64,000 nt of DNA, taken from assembly GCF_035930445.1 (NCBI RefSeq), contig NZ_CP142394.1:3257501-3321500 (forward strand), in the 5' to 3' direction. Below the pieces are notes generated by a model. That model searched no databases. It was not told where the DNA came from and was given only the letters and a program-made list of their open reading frames with translations. Positions within the stretch are counted from its first letter, which is position 1. Each line of letters opens with the position of its first letter. Origin of the DNA: Sphingopyxis chilensis (GTDB lineage: Bacteria; Pseudomonadota; Alphaproteobacteria; Sphingomonadales; Sphingomonadaceae). Below are positions 60,078 to 64,000 of this stretch, piece after piece. The position numbers were made by a program, and so were the translations under genes.

Positions 60078-62612
60078 ATGAAATTCCGTCACACGCTCGC
60101 CGCCAGCGTCGCGCTGATTCCGGTCGCGCTGCTTTCCACGCCGGCTTTTGCCCAGTCGACCGGCTCGGTCGACTTCGACGACGAGATCGTCGTTACCGGC
60201 TCGACCGCGCGCGACGTCGCCGGCATCCAGTCGCCCGACACGTCGAAGGCGAAGTCGGTCCTGGGCCAGGAAGTCATCGCCCGCCAGAACCCCGGCCAGA
60301 CCATTCTCGACACGATCAACCTCGTTCCGGGCGTCGTCTTCACCAACAATGACGCCTATGGTTCGTCGGGCGGCCAGCTGACCATCCGCGGCTTTTCGGC
60401 CGACCGCATCAGCCTGACCTTCGACGGCGTGCCGCTCAACGATTCGGGCAACTATGCCATTTACTCGAACCAGCAGCTCGACCCCGAGCTGATCGAACAG
60501 GTCAACGTCAACCTCGGCTCGACCGATGTCGACAGCCCGACCGCCGCCGCCACGGGTTCGACCGTCAATTATCGCACGATGGTTCCGACCGAAGAATTCG
60601 GCGTCAACTTGTCGGGCTCGGCGGGCGAGTTTAAATTCTTCCGCATCTTCGGCCTCGTGAACACCGGCACCTTCACGCCGTGGGGCACGCGCGCTTTCCT
60701 CTCGGCCTCGACCGCGTCGAACGACAATCCGTTCAACAATTATGGCCGCGTCCGCAAGAAGCAGTTCAACGGCCGCATCTATCAGCCGATCGGCGCCGAT
60801 GGCGACTTCGTCTCGGTCGCGGGTCACTATAACGAAAATCGCAACAACTTCTTCGGTTCGGTGTCGCTGCGCAACGACCGTGACGTTCCCTCGGGCTTCC
60901 CGCAGTCGAGCGACGACCGCGAATATGACATCAACTATCCGTGCAACACGACCGCGACGGTCACGCCGGGTGAAGCCGATGCGGCTTCGTCGTGCGGCAC
61001 CGAATTCGATCGCCGCTACAACCCCTCGAACACGGGCAACATCCGCGGCGCGTCGAAGTTCACGCTGAGCGAAGGCATCACGCTGACCGTCGACCCCAGC
61101 TACCAATATGTGAAGGCTAACGGCGGCGGCACCGTCAACGCCCGCGAACGCCTGCAGGGCGGCCTTTCGGGCTATATCGGCGGACGTCCCTATTTCGGCA
61201 TGGACCTGAATGGCGACGGCGACCTGCTCGACGAAGTCGCGATGCTGGCACCGAGCCAGACGCAGACGCACCGCTATGGCGTGATCGCAAACCTGCGCTG
61301 GGACATCACCGAGGGCCACACCGTCCGCATCGGTTACACCTATGACCGCGCGCGTCACCGCCAGACCGGCCAGGTCGGGCTGCTCCAGTTCAACGGCGAA
61401 CCATTCGACGTCTTCCCGGTCAACGATCCGCAGACCGACGTCAGCGGCGCCGTGCTGCAGAAGCGCGATCGCCTGTCCTACGCGATGCTCAACCAGGTGT
61501 CGGGCGAATATCGCGGCGAATTCCTCGACGGCACCCTCGTCACGACGCTCGGTCTGCGCGCGCCCTTCTTCAAGCGCGACCTGAACAATTATTGCTTCAC
61601 GACCAGCGATTCGGGCTTCGTCGACTGCTTCGGCAAGGACGACCCGCGCAACGCCGCATATGCGGCCGCCAACCCGACCAACTCGGACGGATCGGTGCGT
61701 CAGGGTCCGCAGCAGCGCGTCCTGAAATATGACGACATCCTCCCGAACGTCGGCCTGCTCTTCAAGCCGAGCAACCAGATGTCGGTCTTCGCGAACTATT
61801 CGAAGGGGCTGCAGGTTCCGGGCACCGACGCGCTCTATAACGCCTTCTTCTTCGAAGCCGACACGGCGTCGGCGCTTCCGAAAGCGGAAACCTCGGACAA
61901 TTTCGACCTGGGCTTCCGCTATCGCAGCGGCAAGATCCAGGCGCAGCTGTCGGGCTGGTTCACCAAGTATAACGATCGTCTTGCCTCGGCCTATGACCCG
62001 GTCACCGAGCGCAACGTCTATCGCAACCTCGGCCGCGTCGACAAATATGGCGTCGACGGCAGCATCGCGTTCCAGCCGATTCCCGAACTCGCCCTCTACG
62101 CCTTCGGCTCGTGGATGAAGTCGGAAATCAAGGACGATGTCCAGTCGGGCACCTGCGATGCCGATGACATTGCCGACGACGTCCCGGGCTGCTCGGCGGT
62201 GGGCGATCCCATCTTCACGCCGACCAAGGGCAAGCGCGAAGCCGGTGCCCCCGAATATACCTTCGGCGCATCGGCGCGCGGGACGCTGGGTCCGGTCGAG
62301 CTGGGCATCACCGCGAAGCGTACCGGCGGCCGTTTCATCTACGACACCAATGTTCCGGTCGTGGCGAGCGGCGTCGAAGTCTATTCGGCGAAGACCAATG
62401 CCTACTGGCTGGTCAACCTCGATGCTCGCCTGAGCCTCGAATTCCTCGGCCTGAACGACAAGACCTTCTTCCAGCTGAACGTCTACAACCTGTTCGACGA
62501 ACTCTATGTCGGCAGCTACACGAGCTCGCTGGCGCAGGGAACCTCGTCGCCGCCGTTCGCCCAGATCGGCGCACCGCGCACGGTCAGCGGCACGCTTTCG
62601 GTCGCTTTCTAA
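60078..62612 (+). CDS. TonB-dependent outer-membrane receptor
   Basis: 844 residues from ATG 60078. Signal peptide ends at AFAQ (residues 23-26). A TonB-box-like DEIVVTGS (about residues 34-41) is followed by the plug domain (ILDTINLVPGVVFTNNDAYG, LTIRGFSADRISLTFDGVPL) and a long beta-barrel ending in a C-terminal Phe (TLSVAF). It imports a substrate across the outer membrane with TonB-ExbBD energy. Cysteine pairs in extracellular loops (INYPCNT with SSCGTE; NYCFTT with VDCFG) may form disulfides. The ligand is unknown. A strong terminator follows. Confidence 0.95.
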   Translation: MKFRHTLAASVALIPVALLSTPAFAQSTGSVDFDDEIVVTGSTARDVAGIQSPDTSKAKSVLGQEVIARQNPGQTILDTINLVPGVVFTNNDAYGSSGGQLTIRGFSADRISLTFDGVPLNDSGNYAIYSNQQLDPELIEQVNVNLGSTDVDSPTAAATGSTVNYRTMVPTEEFGVNLSGSAGEFKFFRIFGLVNTGTFTPWGTRAFLSASTASNDNPFNNYGRVRKKQFNGRIYQPIGADGDFVSVAGHYNENRNNFFGSVSLRNDRDVPSGFPQSSDDREYDINYPCNTTATVTPGEADAASSCGTEFDRRYNPSNTGNIRGASKFTLSEGITLTVDPSYQYVKANGGGTVNARERLQGGLSGYIGGRPYFGMDLNGDGDLLDEVAMLAPSQTQTHRYGVIANLRWDITEGHTVRIGYTYDRARHRQTGQVGLLQFNGEPFDVFPVNDPQTDVSGAVLQKRDRLSYAMLNQVSGEYRGEFLDGTLVTTLGLRAPFFKRDLNNYCFTTSDSGFVDCFGKDDPRNAAYAAANPTNSDGSVRQGPQQRVLKYDDILPNVGLLFKPSNQMSVFANYSKGLQVPGTDALYNAFFFEADTASALPKAETSDNFDLGFRYRSGKIQAQLSGWFTKYNDRLASAYDPVTERNVYRNLGRVDKYGVDGSIAFQPIPELALYAFGSWMKSEIKDDVQSGTCDADDIADDVPGCSAVGDPIFTPTKGKREAGAPEYTFGASARGTLGPVELGITAKRTGGRFIYDTNVPVVASGVEVYSAKTNAYWLVNLDARLSLEFLGLNDKTFFQLNVYNLFDELYVGSYTSSLAQGTSSPPFAQIGAPRTVSGTLSVAF

Positions 62613-62635
62613 GCGATACCGAAGGACCGAAAATC

Positions 62636-62667
62636 GGGCGCGGGAGGCAACTCCCGCGCCCTTTTTT
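62636..62667 (+). terminator. Rho-independent terminator after the TonB receptor gene
   Basis: GGGCGCGGGAG (62636-62646) pairs perfectly with CTCCCGCGCCC (62651-62661) across GCAA, followed by six T. Starts 23 nt after the stop. Confidence 0.95.
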
Positions 62668-62701
62668 GTTGGATGGCGACCAATTGCGGACGTCCTTCTC
62701 T

Positions 62702-62719
62702 CCTCCCGCTTGCGGGAGG
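62702..62719. repeat. Small palindrome downstream of sufE
   Basis: CCTCCCGC (62702-62709) and GCGGGAGG (62712-62719) are perfect inverted copies around TT. A remnant of a dispersed repeat or part of the transcript end of sufE (minus strand). Confidence 0.5.
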
Positions 62720-62785
62720 GGAAATCATTTCATGACCTCACCGACGGCTCCCCACCCCAAAGCCGTCGCCGGCGAGAGCGGCGCA

Positions 62786-63196
62786 TCAGCCCGCGGCGAT
62801 GCGGCGGGCGGTTTCCTGGACGAGTGCGATCATATTCGGCACGCCCTGCGTGCGGTTCGACGATAGCTGGCGCGTGAGGTCGAAGGGCGCGAGCGCCGCA
62901 GCGACGTCCATCGCCGCAACCTCGGCGGCGGGCTTGTCCTGCACTGCGGCGAGGACGAGCGCGACGATGCCCTTGGTGATCGCGGCATTGCTGTCGGCAA
63001 GGAAATGGAGCCGGCCATCGTCCTGCGGCACCGGATAGACCCAGACGCTCGCCGAACAACCGCGCACCAGCGTCGCGTCGGTCTTGAGCGCATCGGGCAT
63101 CGGCTCCAGTTCGCGGCCGAGCTCGATCAGCAGGCGATAGCGATCGTCGCCGTCGAGAAAATCATATTCTTCGAAGATGTCGTCGAGGCTGCGCAT
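62786..63196 (-). CDS. sufE: Cysteine desulfuration protein SufE
   Basis: 136 residues from ATG 63196. The acceptor cysteine is Cys47 in LVRGCSASVWVYP; also YRLLIELGRELEPMP at the N-terminus and LTRQLSSNRTQGVPNMIALV at the C-terminus. SufE takes persulfide sulfur from SufS and passes it to the SufBCD Fe-S scaffold. No other suf gene is in the window, so it is a stand-alone copy. In-frame sequence upstream of 63196 includes the hairpin region and is not coding. Confidence 0.95.
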   Translation of the reverse strand: MRSLDDIFEEYDFLDGDDRYRLLIELGRELEPMPDALKTDATLVRGCSASVWVYPVPQDDGRLHFLADSNAAITKGIVALVLAAVQDKPAAEVAAMDVAAALAPFDLTRQLSSNRTQGVPNMIALVQETARRIAAG

Positions 63197-63248
63197 GGCG
63201 GCGCCCCTCGCATGTTTGGCCGAAAGTTGGAAGGCCCTGAAACGACAT

Positions 63249-63304
63249 CGGCCCGCTCCCCTGTCAGCCGCCGGACGGAAGGCGACTGACAGGGGAGCGG
63301 GCCG
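63249..63304. repeat. Very strong hairpin between sufE and the small coiled-coil gene
   Basis: CGGCCCGCTCCCCTGTCAG (63249-63267) and CTGACAGGGGAGCGGGCCG (63286-63304) are perfect 19-bp inverted copies. Inner CGCC and GGCG add further pairing. No T-run follows, so it may be a palindromic repeat acting as a terminator for the genes at 63327-64000. Confidence 0.8.
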
Positions 63305-63326
63305 GTGCCGCGCGGTTCTGGCTGGA

Positions 63327-63572
63327 TTAGAGGTCGACCCCCGCCGCGATCGCTTCCAATTTGCGCAGCCGTTCCTTGAGGTCGGCGATCTCGATCCGCG
63401 ACCCGGCGTTCGGGACGCCATGGTCCTGCGGCGCCGGGGCGTGCCCCGCGGCCAGCTCCTCACGCTTGAGCTGGATCCAGTCGCGCCAGCCGCGCAGCGC
63501 GACGAGGCTGACGATGCTCAGCGCGGTGAGCGCGACCGCCGCGGCGGTGAAGTCGGGAGTGATGAAAGCCAT
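63327..63572 (-). CDS. Small membrane protein with C-terminal coiled coil (psp-like cluster)
   Basis: 81 residues. One membrane segment (FTAAAVALTALSIVSLVALR, residues about 8-27), a Lys/Glu-rich stretch, then a coiled coil ending RIEIADLKERLRKLEAIAAG. The coiled-coil end resembles those of the next two genes upstream (VLERIATD and VLERIVTD). No named family recognised. Probably an inner-membrane component of the envelope stress group. Confidence 0.65.
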   Translation of the reverse strand: MAFITPDFTAAAVALTALSIVSLVALRGWRDWIQLKREELAAGHAPAPQDHGVPNAGSRIEIADLKERLRKLEAIAAGVDL

Positions 63573-63595
63573 GAGCGTTGCTCCTTTTCCGGCGT

Positions 63596-63856
63596 TCAGA
63601 TCTTGCTGCTGTCGCGCAGCTTCTCGATTTCCTGGTCGAGCGTGACGGCGCGATTATTGTCGGTGGCGATGCGTTCGAGCACCTGGATGCGGTCCTTGAG
63701 TGCGCGGATCTCGGCCTGCAGCGCCTTGGTCTCGCCGTCGTTGCCGGCGACATAATCATGACCGTGGCGGTCGCGGCGGATGCCGTGCTTGGCGCGGATG
63801 ATGCTGCCGACCGTCACGATGAGGACGATGCCGATGACCATTTCAAACGGGCCCAT
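63596..63856 (-). CDS. Small membrane-anchored coiled-coil protein (psp-like cluster)
   Basis: 86 residues. N-terminal membrane segment (MGPFEMVIGIVLIVTVGSII), a basic stretch (RAKHGIRRDRHGHDY), then a coiled coil (ALQAEIRALKDRIQVLERIA, TDNNRAVTLDQEIEKLRDS). The size and layout resemble PspB, the small membrane activator of the phage-shock response, but identity is not certain. AAAGGA-type sequence lies before the start; the next gene downstream begins 24 nt after its stop. Confidence 0.65.
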   Translation of the reverse strand: MGPFEMVIGIVLIVTVGSIIRAKHGIRRDRHGHDYVAGNDGETKALQAEIRALKDRIQVLERIATDNNRAVTLDQEIEKLRDSSKI

Positions 63857-63891
63857 GGGGAGGTTCCTTTCCTGTTTCTCTTATCGTTGCG

Positions 63892-64000
63892 TCAGTTGAG
63901 CGGAGCGTCGCGCAGCTTTTCGATCTCGTCGGCGACATCAATTCCCTTGTCGGTAACGATGCGCTCGAGCACGCGGACGCGGGCCTCGAGCCGTTCGGTG
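63892..64000 (-). CDS. Partial coiled-coil protein, C-terminal end (psp-like cluster)
   Basis: Only the last 36 codons are inside the window: TERLEARVRVLERIVTDKGI, then DVADEIEKLRDAPLN. The VLERIVTDKG...EIEKLRD end is clearly related to the gene at 63596, so at least two, and loosely three, neighbouring genes share this tail. In sphingomonads such sequences occur next to pspA/pspC, so the full gene may be PspB- or PspC-like. The start lies outside the window. Confidence 0.6.
   Translation of the reverse strand, partial: TERLEARVRVLERIVTDKGIDVADEIEKLRDAPLN

Noticed and set aside
1..64000. tRNA or rRNA genes, CRISPR arrays, prophage or insertion sequences
   Set aside because: No T-loop-like GGTTCGA-type blocks in a plausible cloverleaf, no regularly spaced direct repeats, and no integrase, transposase or phage structural gene was seen. 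Short tRNAs could still be missed by eye.

Overview
This 64-kb window is a high-GC alphaproteobacterial chromosome segment, most likely from the Sphingomonadales (Sphingopyxis-like). The evidence is the gene order divL-tsaE-amgK-murU-addB-addA-trxA, alphaproteobacterial-type AddB and AhcY, a long-tailed ribosomal protein S16, an SUV3-like helicase, TonB-receptor content and several families of small palindromic repeats typical of sphingomonads. The genus is an inference from overall protein character, not a database match. I see no prophage, insertion sequence, CRISPR array, rRNA or tRNA gene. This is mostly core chromosome with small accessory pockets.

Layout. 1-3331: a plus-strand operon for oxidation and processing of sugars or glycosides (DUF1080 end, gluconate-2-dehydrogenase subunit 3-like, sugar isomerase/epimerase, GMC oxidoreductase). 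3402-16495: a minus-strand core block. Read in transcription order it is ahcY, the DivL-like pseudokinase (phospho-acceptor His replaced by Tyr), tsaE, amgK, murU, addB, addA, trxA. The four junctions divL-tsaE-amgK-murU and addB-addA are 4-nt stop/start overlaps. 16496-16888: a regulatory-looking intergenic region rich in repeated TTGTGACA half-sites. 16889-26614: small metabolic genes (TPR-like protein, AlgH, peroxiredoxin, AMP nucleosidase, two SDRs) and three divergent regulator/target pairs (HxlR/SDR, ArsR/SRPBCC, MarR/HCCA isomerase), plus an M2 peptidase and an alpha/beta hydrolase. 26741-29883: marR-emrA-emrB efflux operon.

30047-34710: a PilZ-XRE fusion protein, a lipoprotein, a YjdF-like membrane protein, a dimethylargininase-like hydrolase, Asd and a DUF1287 protein. 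34809-41543: the ribosome-maturation set ffh-rpsP-rimM-trmD-rplS, split between rimM and trmD by a serine hydrolase, a short unknown gene and a LysR gene that now overlaps trmD. 41808-48066: a GGDEF-EAL protein, then dapF-mtaB-ftsY-yciB joined by 4-nt overlaps, then a PuuD-like membrane protein. mtaB carries an in-frame palindromic repeat pair. 48217-52020: hemB, a membrane spermidine-synthase-like protein and a gamma carbonic anhydrase in one minus-strand operon.

52078-64000: an M23 peptidase preceded by a perfect CtrA-type box, SUV3-like helicase, S4 protein, ferredoxin FdxA, ClpP, ClpX, a TonB receptor, SufE and three tandem small coiled-coil proteins that resemble a phage-shock (psp) neighbourhood. 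DivL, the CtrA box, ClpXP and the GGDEF-EAL protein together point to a Caulobacter-like cell-cycle circuit with several components in this window.
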